Positions 1-8,056 of a stretch of 64,000 nt of DNA are shown here, piece after piece. Origin of the DNA: Sulfurihydrogenibium azorense Az-Fu1 (GTDB lineage: Bacteria > Aquificota > Aquificia > Aquificales > Hydrogenothermaceae); the NCBI RefSeq assembly GCF_000021545.1, contig NC_012438.1, forward strand, positions 1 to 64,000. The letters are read 5' to 3'. The notes below the pieces were generated by a model. That model did not search any database and was not told where the DNA came from. It was given only the letters and a program-made list of their open reading frames with translations. Position 1 is the first letter of the stretch; every line of letters starts with the position of its first letter. The translations under genes were made by a program, and so were the position numbers.

Positions 1-639
1 CATTAGGAATGGTTTGTCTGTCTCTCTTGGTGGTGTTGGTATGTATTCGTCCATAGCCTTTAATAAGTCTTCTACTGACTTAAACCATTTTGGATCGTCG
101 TTTAATGCTCCTAATGCTGACCCTCTTATTACTGGTACTTCATCTCCTGGAAAGTCGTATTTTGATAGAAGCTCTCTTACTTCCATCTCTACTAAGTCTA
201 TTAATTCTTCGTCATCTACCATATCACATTTGTTTAAAAATACTACTATGTATGGTACGTTAACTTGTCTTGCAAGTAGTACGTGCTCTCTTGTTTGTGG
301 CATTGGTCCGTCTGCTGCTGATACTACAAGTATAGCTCCGTCCATTTGGGCTGCACCTGTTATCATGTTCTTGATGTAGTCTGCGTGTCCTGGACAGTCT
401 ACGTGGGCATAGTGTCTTTTTTCTGTTTCGTATTCTACGTGGGTGATGTTTATTGTTATTCCTCTCTCTCTTTCTTCTGGTGCTTTATCTATGTCTGCAT
501 ATCCTACGAATTTTGCTAACCCTTTCTTGCTTTGTACGTATGTTATAGCTGCTGTTAATGTTGTTTTACCGTGGTCTACGTGACCTATTGTTCCTACGTT
601 TAGGTGCTCTTTCCCTCTTACAAACTTCTCTTTTGCCAT
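1..639 (-). CDS. tuf: Elongation factor Tu, 5' portion (cut by window edge)
   Basis: Translation GTPase that delivers aminoacyl-tRNA to the ribosome. The visible 213 residues carry the G1 loop GHVDHGKTT, the switch-I region ERERGITI, G3 (DCPGHADY) and G4 (NKCD), so the GTPase domain is nearly complete and domains II-III lie beyond the window. The ATG at 639 follows a strong AGGAGG. The gene is last in a tRNA-tRNA-tRNA-tRNA-tuf unit read from the promoter near 1097-1125, and nothing separates it from the tRNAs except short spacers. Family assignment is certain. Confidence 0.98.
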   Translation of the reverse strand, partial: MAKEKFVRGKEHLNVGTIGHVDHGKTTLTAAITYVQSKKGLAKFVGYADIDKAPEERERGITINITHVEYETEKRHYAHVDCPGHADYIKNMITGAAQMDGAILVVSAADGPMPQTREHVLLARQVNVPYIVVFLNKCDMVDDEELIDLVEMEVRELLSKYDFPGDEVPVIRGSALGALNDDPKWFKSVEDLLKAMDEYIPTPPRETDKPFLM

Positions 640-685
640 CTATCTTTACCTCCTGATATTTAAAAGCAATTCTTTGCCACTACTA

Positions 686-758
686 AGCCCAAGACGGGAC
701 TTGAACCCGCGACCTCACCCTTACCAAGGGTGTGCTCTGCCGACTGAGCTACCTGGGC
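686..758 (-). tRNA. tRNA-Thr (GGT anticodon)
   Basis: On the minus strand this folds as a cloverleaf: acceptor GCCCAGG pairs with CTTGGGC, the anticodon stem CACCC/GGGTG encloses loop TTGGTAA, and the T loop reads GGTTCAAGTCC. The anticodon GGT reads ACC/ACT threonine codons. No CCA is encoded. It is the tRNA nearest to tuf and corresponds in position to E. coli thrT. Confidence 0.97.
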
Positions 759-827
759 ATTTAAAAAACATAAAAAGACGTAAAAAGGCTATAAAGCCTT
801 CCTACGCCTTGTAAATAAGATATTTAG

Positions 828-900
828 AGCGGGAGACGGGACTCGAACCCGCGGCCATCTGCTTGGAAGGCAGATGCTCTACCAACTGAGCTACTCCCGC
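828..900 (-). tRNA. tRNA-Gly (TCC anticodon)
   Basis: Minus-strand cloverleaf with acceptor GCGGGAG paired to CTCCCGC, anticodon stem TCTGC/GCAGA and loop CTTCCAA. Anticodon TCC reads GGA/GGG glycine codons. It is third in the cotranscribed tRNA set, corresponding to E. coli glyT. No CCA is encoded. Confidence 0.97.
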
Positions 901-908
901 ATACTCTA

Positions 909-991
909 TGGAGAGGGACGGATTCGAACCGCCGAAGGCTTTCGCCGGGAGATTTACAGTCTCCTGCCGTTGGCCACTTGGCTACCTCTCC
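909..991 (-). tRNA. tRNA-Tyr (GTA anticodon)
   Basis: Minus-strand class II tRNA with acceptor GGAGAGG/CCTCTCC, loop containing GTA, and a long variable arm (CCGGCGAAAGCCTTCGG region), as expected for bacterial tRNA-Tyr. Only 8 nt separate it from tRNA-Gly. It occupies the slot of E. coli tyrU. Confidence 0.97.
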
Positions 992-1004
992 ATATTCTCT
1001 AATA

Positions 1005-1077
1005 AGCCGGCGGTGGGACTCGAACCCACGACCTGGTGATTACAAATCACCTGCTCTGCCGACTGAGCTACACCGGC
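1005..1077 (-). tRNA. tRNA-Thr (TGT anticodon)
   Basis: First gene of the tRNA-tuf unit on the minus strand. Acceptor GCCGGTG pairs with CGCCGGC (one G-U), anticodon stem GGTGA/TCACC encloses TTTGTAA, anticodon TGT reads ACA/ACG threonine codons. It is the counterpart of E. coli thrU. The unit starts only about a dozen nucleotides downstream of the predicted transcription start. Confidence 0.97.
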
Positions 1078-1096
1078 TTATTCAATTGAGGTATAT

Positions 1097-1125
1097 ATTA
1101 TATAATAAAGATTATTTTGTGTCAA
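1097..1125 (-). promoter_or_regulatory. Consensus sigma-70-type promoter of the tRNA-tuf operon
   Basis: On the minus strand a perfect -35 TTGACA (1125-1120) is followed after exactly 17 nt by a perfect -10 TATAAT (1102-1097), placing the start near 1090. A full double consensus is unusual and fits a strong stable-RNA/translation-factor promoter. Confidence 0.93.
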
Positions 1126-1176
1126 GAGGTTGTATAAGCTGCAATACATCGTGAACACCTTCACCTAAAAATTTTA

Positions 1177-1270
1177 TCATACTCCATAAACAATGTCTGC
1201 TGGTCTTTTGTATCCTAAAGAATGATGTGGCCTTATAAAGTTATACTTCCTTATATAAGTCCTTTAAACT
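1177..1270 (-). pseudogene. Transposase C-terminal remnant (DDE integrase core)
   Basis: A minus-strand reading frame with a TGA stop at 1177-1179 encodes the tail YNFIRPHHSLGYKRPAD followed by IVYGV. This is the typical end of rve/IS3-type integrase-core transposases (the RPHxSLGYxTPxx motif). Only about 30 codons are left and no start or upstream catalytic region is present, so it is a scar of an insertion element wedged between the tRNA promoter and rnpB. Confidence 0.75.
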
Positions 1271-1275
1271 ATGTT

Positions 1276-1303
1276 TTGAAATATCTTAGTAAAAGAATAT
1301 ATT
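1276..1303 (+). promoter_or_regulatory. Promoter of rnpB
   Basis: TTGAAA (1276-1281), 16-nt spacer, TATATT (1298-1303). The predicted start, 7 nt after the -10 box, is position 1310, exactly the first base of the P1 helix of the RNase P RNA, so mature 5' end and transcription start appear to coincide. Confidence 0.75.
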
Positions 1304-1309
1304 GTATAT

Positions 1310-1664
1310 AAGGCTACGGCTTTGAGGTGGTTCGCGCCGGCTGTAAACCAGTCGGTGAGGAAAGTCCGGACTCCACAGGGCAGGAAGCTGCCGAAAAGGC
1401 AGGTGGGGGTAACCTCACAGATAGGGCCACAGAAAATAGACCGCCAATCCGCACACCTTTTGGGTGTGGTCATGGAGGCAAGGGTGAAAAAGTGGGGTAA
1501 GAGCCCACTACCTACGGTGGTGACATCGTAGGTTGGCAACCCTCTTCCGGAGCAATCCCAAGTAGGAAGGCGTTATCAGGTTTGCCCGACCGATGCCTTC
1601 GGGTAGGGAGCTAAGATAAATGACCACTAAAACAGAATCCGGCTTACTCCAAAGCCGTAGCCTT
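1310..1664 (+). ncRNA. rnpB: RNase P RNA (type A, no P18)
   Basis: Catalytic RNA that removes tRNA 5' leaders. Universal blocks are present in order: GAGGAAAGTCCGGACTCC near 1357-1374, ACAGAAAATAGACCGCC near 1430, GGTAAGAGCCCAC near 1497, GGAGCAATCCCAAGTAGG near 1550, and ACAGAATCCGGCTTA near 1631. The 5' AAGGCTACGGCTTT pairs perfectly with the 3' AAAGCCGTAGCCTT, giving a 14-bp P1. Between GGGTAGG and the TAAGATAAATGAC segment only GAGC is left where E. coli has the P18 hairpin, so P18 is absent. As I recall, P18-less RNase P RNAs have been described from Sulfurihydrogenibium and Persephonella, whereas Aquifex aeolicus has no known rnpB. The 3' end touches the stop codon of the convergent ATPase gene. 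Confidence 0.96.
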
Positions 1665-3036
1665 AAAACTCTTGAAAATTAAATAGAAGGATACTTTTAT
1701 CCTTTTTAGCCAAGTCTATGAGTTCTTTTGTAAACCCAATTTTGGAAAATACAGCGTAGTACTCTTTTCTTTTATCCTTTTTCCAATCTACTTTTTTAGC
1801 CTTTTCTTTAAGCTGATGTAAAACGTTTACTCCTACCAAAGAGTCCCAGTATTTACACTCTCCAAAAAGGATACTATCCTCTCCTACTGCAACTACATCA
1901 ATCTCTGTATCTTTATCCCACCATTTACCAGCTTTATATATGTGAAATGGAATATCTAAATCGTAAATGTACTCTAAAACAATCTCTTCAAAGGTAAAAG
2001 ACTCAAAAACATGGAAGTCTGATTTTATTTTATCTAAAACGTAATCATACTTACCTGTTTCTAAATAGTTCTGATATGGAAATACATACTTAAACCAAAA
2101 GTTAAAAAAGTTATCTTTTATAAAGTACAAACCTTTTTTACTTTTTTCCGGATTTTCTTCTGTTATGGGAACTTTTCTCTCTAAAATATCAAGCTCTATA
2201 AGTTTTTCTATAAAGGATGTTAAATTCTGGGTTTGCATTCCCAATTTTGATGCTATTTTTCCTATTTTGTGTTCTCCCTGTGATATAACTTGAAGTATAG
2301 AAAAGTATGTAATTGGGTCTTTTATCTCCTCTTTCAAGATAAATTTAGGTTCTTCATAAAGGTAGCTGTTTTTATGTAGAACATTCCTTCTTATATTTTC
2401 AAACACATCTAAAGTTTCGTCAAAAATCTCTATATATCTTGGAATTCCTCCTATTACACTGTAAAATTCTAAAAGTTTTAAGTTATCTAAGCTTTTGAAA
2501 AATTTTTTAAAGTTTTTAAAGTTCATAGGCTTTAATTTTATTTGAGCTGTTCTTCTTCCGTAGAGAGGGCTTGTGTATCCAAGAGTAGTTTTATACATCA
2601 AACCTATCAAAGATCCACATAAAATAAGCATTAGATTTTTGTTTTTCAGTAAGTTATCCCATATACTTTGGAATATAGATGGTATACTGCTGTTTACTTG
2701 TGCTAAATACTGAAATTCATCTATCACTATTATTAACTTTTTTTGTACCTTGGTTGCGATATACTTAAAGATCGTTTCCCAGTTCTCTACTGTTAAACTT
2801 TTAAGTAAATCATCATTTAAAACTTCTGATACTACATTTTTAAAACTCTCTATCTGTAGTTTTTCGTTTTGTAAAGTTGCTAAAAAATATACAGCTTCTT
2901 TATTCTCTATAAACTTTTCTATAAGGGTGGTTTTCCCTGTTCTTCTTCTACCGTAGATTACAACAAAAGATGAAGTATCCTTTTTATACTCTTGCTCAAG
3001 AATTTGAAGTTCTTCTTCTCTATTTATAAATCTCAA
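1663..3036 (-). CDS. ATPase of the archaeal-ATPase/DUF234 family
   Basis: 457 residues. The N-terminus FINREEELQIL and Walker A YGRRRTGKTTLI (about 27-38), and Walker B LIIVIDEFQYL (about 100-110), are those of the STAND-like archaeal ATPase family (PF01637). A winged-helix region follows (about 240-300). The C-terminus EIDVVAVGED...LFGECKYW has the D...ExK spacing of the DUF234 PD-(D/E)xK-like domain. Cellular role is unknown in the family; a nucleic-acid related or defence role is conjecture. Start is TTG at 3036 behind GGAGA. It is last in the minus-strand run that begins with mutS, 47 nt after the Mre11 gene, and may have its own -10 (TATAAT) in that gap. Confidence 0.8.
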   Translation of the reverse strand: MRFINREEELQILEQEYKKDTSSFVVIYGRRRTGKTTLIEKFIENKEAVYFLATLQNEKLQIESFKNVVSEVLNDDLLKSLTVENWETIFKYIATKVQKKLIIVIDEFQYLAQVNSSIPSIFQSIWDNLLKNKNLMLILCGSLIGLMYKTTLGYTSPLYGRRTAQIKLKPMNFKNFKKFFKSLDNLKLLEFYSVIGGIPRYIEIFDETLDVFENIRRNVLHKNSYLYEEPKFILKEEIKDPITYFSILQVISQGEHKIGKIASKLGMQTQNLTSFIEKLIELDILERKVPITEENPEKSKKGLYFIKDNFFNFWFKYVFPYQNYLETGKYDYVLDKIKSDFHVFESFTFEEIVLEYIYDLDIPFHIYKAGKWWDKDTEIDVVAVGEDSILFGECKYWDSLVGVNVLHQLKEKAKKVDWKKDKRKEYYAVFSKIGFTKELIDLAKKDKSILLFNFQEF

Positions 3037-3083
3037 AGGTTCTCCAATTTTCGTTTTTAAATTATTATAATCTAAAAACGAAT

Positions 3084-4226
3084 TTAAAGTTCAAGAAACT
3101 CTTGATGGCTTTCTATATAATCCTCAAAATCTTTAAGGTTTTCAAAAGCTTTTATTTCCTCTAAAACTTTTTCTACTTTAATAAGTAATTCGTCTTCTTC
3201 TAAAAGTTCTTTTAATTTCTCTTTGATTGTAGTTGATTTATCTTCTTCTTGGATAACTTGAAAGTCAAGGATTTTTTTTGATTGATTTACAACATCACAA
3301 CTTACATGTAAAAACCTGTCCATTAAAGCTTCTTTTTGTAATATTTCTAAAACTTCTTTGTTTGTTAAAAATTTTTTAGTCTTTCCTTTTAAAAATAAGA
3401 TTGGTTTTTTATCTGTAGGTAACTCTAACTCCTTAATAGATTTAATAACATCCATTAATGTCTCATCATCAAAAGAGTAGCTTAAAAACATTCTATTTTT
3501 TATAGGTACAAACTCAGCTCTACTGCTTCCGTTTTCTACTTCTACAACATAACAGCCTTTTTCCGTATATGTTTTTTCGTTAAACTGTGTGTACTCTGTA
3601 GAACCACTGTAAACAACAGTTGACCCGTTAAGATTTATAGGCTCTTGTCTTTGATGATAATGTCCTATACCTACATAGTTGTACATTCCTTCTGGTAGAT
3701 AATGTTCTAACTTTAACCCAGAGTTGAAAAATGGTTCAAATTCTAAATGTAGCATTAAGATGTTAAAGTTGTTTTTGCTTTGGGTTTTGTCGTAAAGTTT
3801 TTCAAGTATCTCTTCAAGTTTAAGATTTCTCTTGATGAATATAGGAGATATGTACTTTAGTCCAAAGATGTTTACTCCAAGGGAGTCATCTACTCCGGCA
3901 TCTAACACTTTTAATCCTATGTGTTTTAATATTTCTAAAGCTGTTGTATCCCTTACTCCGCTTCCTCTATCGTGGTTTCCTGCCACTGTGAATATAGGTA
4001 TATTGTGGTCGTTTAATCTTCTTACAATCTCTATACCTTCAAGTAGGGTTTGATTTGATGGTCTGTGGGTGTGGAAAAAGTCTCCAGTATGGATAATAAA
4101 ATCTACTTTGTTCTCAATAGCAACATCTACAACTGACATAAAAGCGTCAAAGTAGTCTTTTGACCTTTCTACTAAGCCGTATTGGTGATACCCAAGATGG
4201 GTATCACTTAAGTGTAAGAATCTCAT
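3084..4226 (-). CDS. Mre11/SbcD-type DNA repair nuclease
   Basis: Metallophosphoesterase nuclease of the Mre11/SbcD family, acting on DNA ends and hairpins. Metal-binding motifs appear in order: LSDTHLG (about 6-12), HTGDFFH (about 46-52), GNHDR (about 81-85) and GIGHYHQR (about 190). The C-terminal 120 residues are rich in Lys/Glu and helical, as in Mre11 capping and Rad50-binding regions. The ATG at 4226 overlaps the stop of the upstream gene in an ATGA arrangement; a GTG two codons earlier is an alternative start. No Rad50/SbcC ATPase lies beside it, which is unusual because the two genes are normally adjacent. Downstream is an unrelated ATPase. Confidence 0.88.
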   Translation of the reverse strand: MRFLHLSDTHLGYHQYGLVERSKDYFDAFMSVVDVAIENKVDFIIHTGDFFHTHRPSNQTLLEGIEIVRRLNDHNIPIFTVAGNHDRGSGVRDTTALEILKHIGLKVLDAGVDDSLGVNIFGLKYISPIFIKRNLKLEEILEKLYDKTQSKNNFNILMLHLEFEPFFNSGLKLEHYLPEGMYNYVGIGHYHQRQEPINLNGSTVVYSGSTEYTQFNEKTYTEKGCYVVEVENGSSRAEFVPIKNRMFLSYSFDDETLMDVIKSIKELELPTDKKPILFLKGKTKKFLTNKEVLEILQKEALMDRFLHVSCDVVNQSKKILDFQVIQEEDKSTTIKEKLKELLEEDELLIKVEKVLEEIKAFENLKDFEDYIESHQEFLEL

Positions 4227-4423
4227 CCGCACATAGTTTCCTTACCAGTTATCTTCTTAAGTACAGTATCAGATGGGCAAAAACCAGTTATACCTGCAAA
4301 TAAAGCCATTAAAGCAACAAACCAGATTAGGTACTTACCCCACTCAACACCGTTTAGGTCAAGTAGTAACCCGGTAATAAGGATTATACCCATCATTATT
4401 CTTTGTATTCTCATTGGTGTCAT
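4223..4423 (-). CDS. DUF2892 small membrane protein
   Basis: 66 residues with two hydrophobic segments (about 10-24 and 30-48) separated by a short loop, and the C-terminal GFCPSDTVLKKITG with a Cys-Pro as in the DUF2892 inner-membrane family, which also occurs as the tail of YgaP-like rhodanese proteins. Function is not established. AGGAGG lies just upstream of the ATG. It overlaps the Mre11 start by 4 nt, so the two are translationally coupled, though a functional link is not obvious. Confidence 0.75.
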   Translation of the reverse strand: MTPMRIQRIMMGIILITGLLLDLNGVEWGKYLIWFVALMALFAGITGFCPSDTVLKKITGKETMCG

Positions 4424-4446
4424 GTTACTTACCTCCTATTTAGTTA

Positions 4447-5441
4447 TTATATGATTATATCATTTAAACTTTTTGCAAGAATGATTTTTCTATGTATTTC
4501 TTTTAACAGGTCAACATCAGATATTCGACTTATTTTTTCTTTTAAAGCATCTTCCACATAACCAAATTTCAGCTCTACAGCATCAAATATGCTCTGTCTT
4601 AAGCCTTCCACTAAACCTTGTTGTAGGCCTTGTTGTAGTCCTTGTTCTATACCCTTCTTTAATCCTTCTTCCATACCCTTTTTTAATCCTTCCATCTTCC
4701 ATTTTTCTGTTAATGTCATCATCTTCTCTTCACCTCCTATCTCTTCTAACACTTTCTCTATCGTTTCTAAATCTTTTTTGATTATTACAGTGTAATCAAT
4801 AATAATATAAAGACAGTCTTTTACATCTGCAAGGATAAGTTTTTCTAATATTGGTTTTAAACTCTGTAAATCTTTAAATATATTCTTCATTGTGTAAATG
4901 GCTGACATTAAACAGGCGTTTGCATATAACTTATCAACTAAAAATGTATCTTCTACTTTAGATGTGTCAAAAAGTATATAACTTAAAGAGTGGATATAAT
5001 CTCTTAGATTCTCTTTTATATTCTTTAGCTGAGGAATTTTTGTAGGTATGTTCCAAGGTTTTTCTCCATGGTAGAAAACTATTGGTATAACAGGTCTGTA
5101 TGGTCTCGATAGTCTCTCATCTTCTTCCATCATTACGGCTTTATAAAATGCTATTTGAGAAGGTGTGTGTTTGTCTGGGTAAGATTTATGTTCAAAGACT
5201 ATGTATATCTGTCCGTCAGTTGTATTTCCATCTTCATCTTTTATTTTACAGTCAAAGGCAATATCAAGAAAAACTTTTTATACTTTTTAGATAGTTTTTC
5301 TGTGTCTGAGAGTTTTAGGGAGTTTGGGAGGATTATTTGATAGACTTGAGGGAGGAATATTTCTAAGAATGATTTAACGTTTTGTTCTTGGGAGAATATC
5401 ATTTTAAACAGCCAGTCGTGGGGTGATTTTTCTATTGACAT
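4447..5441 (-). pseudogene. Rpn-family recombination-promoting nuclease, frameshifted
   Basis: Two frames together make one Rpn/YhgA-like protein (PF04754, PD-(D/E)xK). The first frame starts at ATG 5441 with the family N-terminus SPHDWLFKMIFSQ and runs to about 5270. The other frame continues with LDIAFDCKIKD and VFEHKSYPD (catalytic D and ExK region), then enters the ORF starting at 5133 with PVIPIVFYHGEKPWN and the repeated EGLKKG/QGLQQG heptad-like tail. One base appears to be missing in the A/T-rich run at 5269-5280. Rpn proteins are DNA nucleases that stimulate RecA-independent recombination. The gene sits 11 nt behind mutS. A C-terminal product could still be made by internal initiation, as reported for some E. 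coli rpn genes. Confidence 0.85.
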
Positions 5442-5452
5442 TAGACTCTCCT

Positions 5453-8020
5453 TTAACTTTTTAGATTTTTAACCATATTTTTCAGCTCACTGAGTATCAT
5501 CAATGCTTGGAGTGGTGTAGTTGTTGCTATGTCTATCTCTTCTATAAAGTTTAGGAGTTGGTCGTTTTTATCAGACTTGTATTCCTGTTCTGGTTGATTT
5601 AGTTGGCTAAACAGCAGCTGCTGATAGATTTCTTCTTTGTTTTCTGATTTTTTATTTTCAAGGTCTAAAAGTATCTCTTTTGCTCTTTCTATAACTGACT
5701 TTGGCAGACCTGCAAGCTGAGCAACGTGTATACCATAACTTTTATCTACAAATCCTTCCATTACTTTGTATAAAAATCTAATCTCTCCGTTTTGGTCTTC
5801 TTTTATTGATAAGTAAAAGTTTTTTACACCCCGCAGCTGACTTTCAAGTTGTGTAAGTTCGTGGTAGTGGGTTGAAAAGAGGGTTTTTGCTTTGATGTTT
5901 TTTGATATATACTCTGAAACAGCCCAAGCTATAGCTATCCCATCGTAAGTACTTGTTCCTCTTCCTACTTCGTCAAGGACTATAAGACTGTTTTTTGTAG
6001 CGTTGTTTAGTATATTTGCTACTTCAAGCATTTCAACCATAAAGGTAGATAAGCCTTTCGCAAGGTTGTCTCCTGACCCTATCCTTGTATAAACTGCATC
6101 AACTACACTAATCTGGGCAGATGAAGCTGGGATAAATGAGCCTATTTGAGACAGTATTGTAAGAAGTGCAACTTGTCTTATGTATGTACTTTTTCCAGAC
6201 ATATTTGGTCCTGTTATTATATGGAAAAATCTGTTTTCATCAAAGTAAACACTGTTTGGAACAAAGTCTTTTGAAAAGTTGGCTACTGTAGGGTGATACC
6301 CTTCTTCTATAAAGAGATGGTAGCCATTGTGGATTTGGGGTCTTATCCAACTTTTCTCAACAGCAACTTGAGCCAAACCTGCTAAAGCATCTAAATACCC
6401 TAAAAGTCTTGCCGTCTCTTCTATCTCAAAAGAGTGATTTACCACTTCTTCCCTTACTTGGGTGAAAATCTCATACTCAAGAGCTTTTATCTTTTCATCT
6501 GCAGAAAGTATTTTGTCTTCTAACTGTTGAAGGTAGTCAGTTGTAAATCTTTCTGCATTTGATAGTGTTTGTTTTCTTTTGTAATAAGGAGGTACAAGTT
6601 TTAGGTTTGGTTTTGTTATTTCTATGTAGTATCCCATAACTTTGTTAAATCCTATCTTAAGACTTGATATTTTAGTTTTTTCCCTTTCTTGTTCTTGATA
6701 CTGACGGATAATCTCTTCTGCATTTTCTTTTAAAGATTTAAGCTCGTCTAACCTTTCATCTACTCCTTTTTTAATCAAACCACCTTCTTTGAGATGAAAT
6801 GGTGGGTTGTCTTCCAAGTATCTTTCTAACTTATCCACTAGCTGAGTATGAGGGTTTAGACTGTCTACAATATTTTTTAGAAGTTTTGACTTTGGACTGA
6901 GTTTCTTTATATCTTTTACTTTCTTTAAAGATTCTCTTAAGGCAACCATATCCTTAGGTGTTAAGGTGTTTGAAGTTATCTTTGCTACAAGTCTTTCAAT
7001 ATCGTAAACTTTATCTAAATGTTGTCTAATCTCTTCTCTTAGTGTGTGGTTTTGGGTAAGTTCTTCAATAGCATCTTGACGATCCTTTATCTCTTGTATA
7101 TTTAAAAGTGGGTGTAAAAGCATAAATTTAATCTTCCTTTTTCCCATTCCGGTTATGGCTTTATTTATAACAGAAAGTAAAGATGGGTTGTGTTCTTGTG
7201 ATGATACTAGTTCAAGATGTTTTATAGTTGAGTAGTCTAGTTTCATATACTTATCTTCTCTATAAGGTTTAGGTGGTGAGATGTAAGGCAGGAATGATTT
7301 TTGTGTTATTTTTGCATAGTTAAACACAGCTGATAGAGGTCTTATGATTAACTCTTCTTCAAAGTGATTAAAACCAAAAGATGTTATACTTTTTGTTTTA
7401 AAGTGATTTAAAAACTCTTGTTGATAATCTTTTTCAAAAAAGTACTCTGGTAGACTATAGTGGAAAAATCCTTTATACTCTTGATTTAAAAATGATATAT
7501 CTGTTTGGGGAGGAGTTAGTATTTCCTTTGGTGAGAATTTACTTATAAAAGAGATTAAATCTTCTTTGTTTAAAACAGTTGCGTAAAACTCTCCTGTTGC
7601 AAGGTCAAGAAAGGCTATAGCGTATTTATCAGACTTTTTATATACAGCTGCCAGTCCTGATTTTATTTTTTCGTTGTCAAAGTATGTTCCCGGTGTTATT
7701 ACCCTTATAACATCTCTCTTTACTACTCCTTTTGCTTTAGATGCATCTTCAAGTTGTTCACATATGGCAACTTTATAACCTTTTGATACAAGCCTTGTGA
7801 TATAACTGTCAGCAGAGTGGTAAGGAATACCACACATAGGAATATCTTTATCTTTACTTATTTTCTTTTTAGTAAGGACAATATTTAACTCTTTAGAGCC
7901 TATAACTGCATCTTCATAAAAAAGTTCATAAAAATCTCCTAGTCTATAAAGTAAAAGACAGTCCTGATACTGAGCTTTAATCTTATGGTACTGTGCAACC
8001 ATTGGAGTTAAATTTTCCAT
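5453..8020 (-). CDS. mutS: DNA mismatch repair protein MutS
   Basis: 855 residues, full-length MutS1. It recognises mismatches as a dimer and switches on ATP binding. The N-terminal mismatch-contact motif GDFYELF (Phe-x-Glu) is at about 27-33, the connector, lever and clamp regions follow, and the ATPase has TGPNMSGKSTYIRQ (Walker A), DEVGRGTSTYDG (Walker B) and STHYHEL. A helix-turn-helix dimerisation end (GIHVAQLAGLP) and a short linker close the protein. The RBS GAGGATTGGA precedes ATG 8020. It heads the minus-strand cluster leading to rpn, DUF2892, Mre11 and the ATPase, and is divergent from the ChaN-like gene with only 36 nt between. Confidence 0.97.
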   Translation of the reverse strand: MENLTPMVAQYHKIKAQYQDCLLLYRLGDFYELFYEDAVIGSKELNIVLTKKKISKDKDIPMCGIPYHSADSYITRLVSKGYKVAICEQLEDASKAKGVVKRDVIRVITPGTYFDNEKIKSGLAAVYKKSDKYAIAFLDLATGEFYATVLNKEDLISFISKFSPKEILTPPQTDISFLNQEYKGFFHYSLPEYFFEKDYQQEFLNHFKTKSITSFGFNHFEEELIIRPLSAVFNYAKITQKSFLPYISPPKPYREDKYMKLDYSTIKHLELVSSQEHNPSLLSVINKAITGMGKRKIKFMLLHPLLNIQEIKDRQDAIEELTQNHTLREEIRQHLDKVYDIERLVAKITSNTLTPKDMVALRESLKKVKDIKKLSPKSKLLKNIVDSLNPHTQLVDKLERYLEDNPPFHLKEGGLIKKGVDERLDELKSLKENAEEIIRQYQEQEREKTKISSLKIGFNKVMGYYIEITKPNLKLVPPYYKRKQTLSNAERFTTDYLQQLEDKILSADEKIKALEYEIFTQVREEVVNHSFEIEETARLLGYLDALAGLAQVAVEKSWIRPQIHNGYHLFIEEGYHPTVANFSKDFVPNSVYFDENRFFHIITGPNMSGKSTYIRQVALLTILSQIGSFIPASSAQISVVDAVYTRIGSGDNLAKGLSTFMVEMLEVANILNNATKNSLIVLDEVGRGTSTYDGIAIAWAVSEYISKNIKAKTLFSTHYHELTQLESQLRGVKNFYLSIKEDQNGEIRFLYKVMEGFVDKSYGIHVAQLAGLPKSVIERAKEILLDLENKKSENKEEIYQQLLFSQLNQPEQEYKSDKNDQLLNFIEEIDIATTTPLQALMILSELKNMVKNLKS

Positions 8021-8044
8021 CTTCCAATCCTCGCAAACAAAGTA

Positions 8045-8050
8045 TATACT
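8045..8050 (+). promoter_or_regulatory. -10 box placing the ChaN-like mRNA start at its ATG
   Basis: TATACT ends 6 nt before the ATG at 8057, so a normal 7-nt spacing would start transcription on the initiation codon. There is no Shine-Dalgarno sequence in ACTATAGTT before the ATG. The -35 region (TTCCAA near 8022) is weak. Confidence 0.5.
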
Positions 8051-8056
8051 ATAGTT

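Noticed and set aside
14-379. 121-codon plus-strand frame at the left edge
   Set aside because: It is the antisense of tuf; the tuf frame matches EF-Tu throughout.
1264-1539. Open frames on both strands across 1264-1539
   Set aside because: They lie in the RNase P RNA gene, whose conserved blocks explain the sequence.
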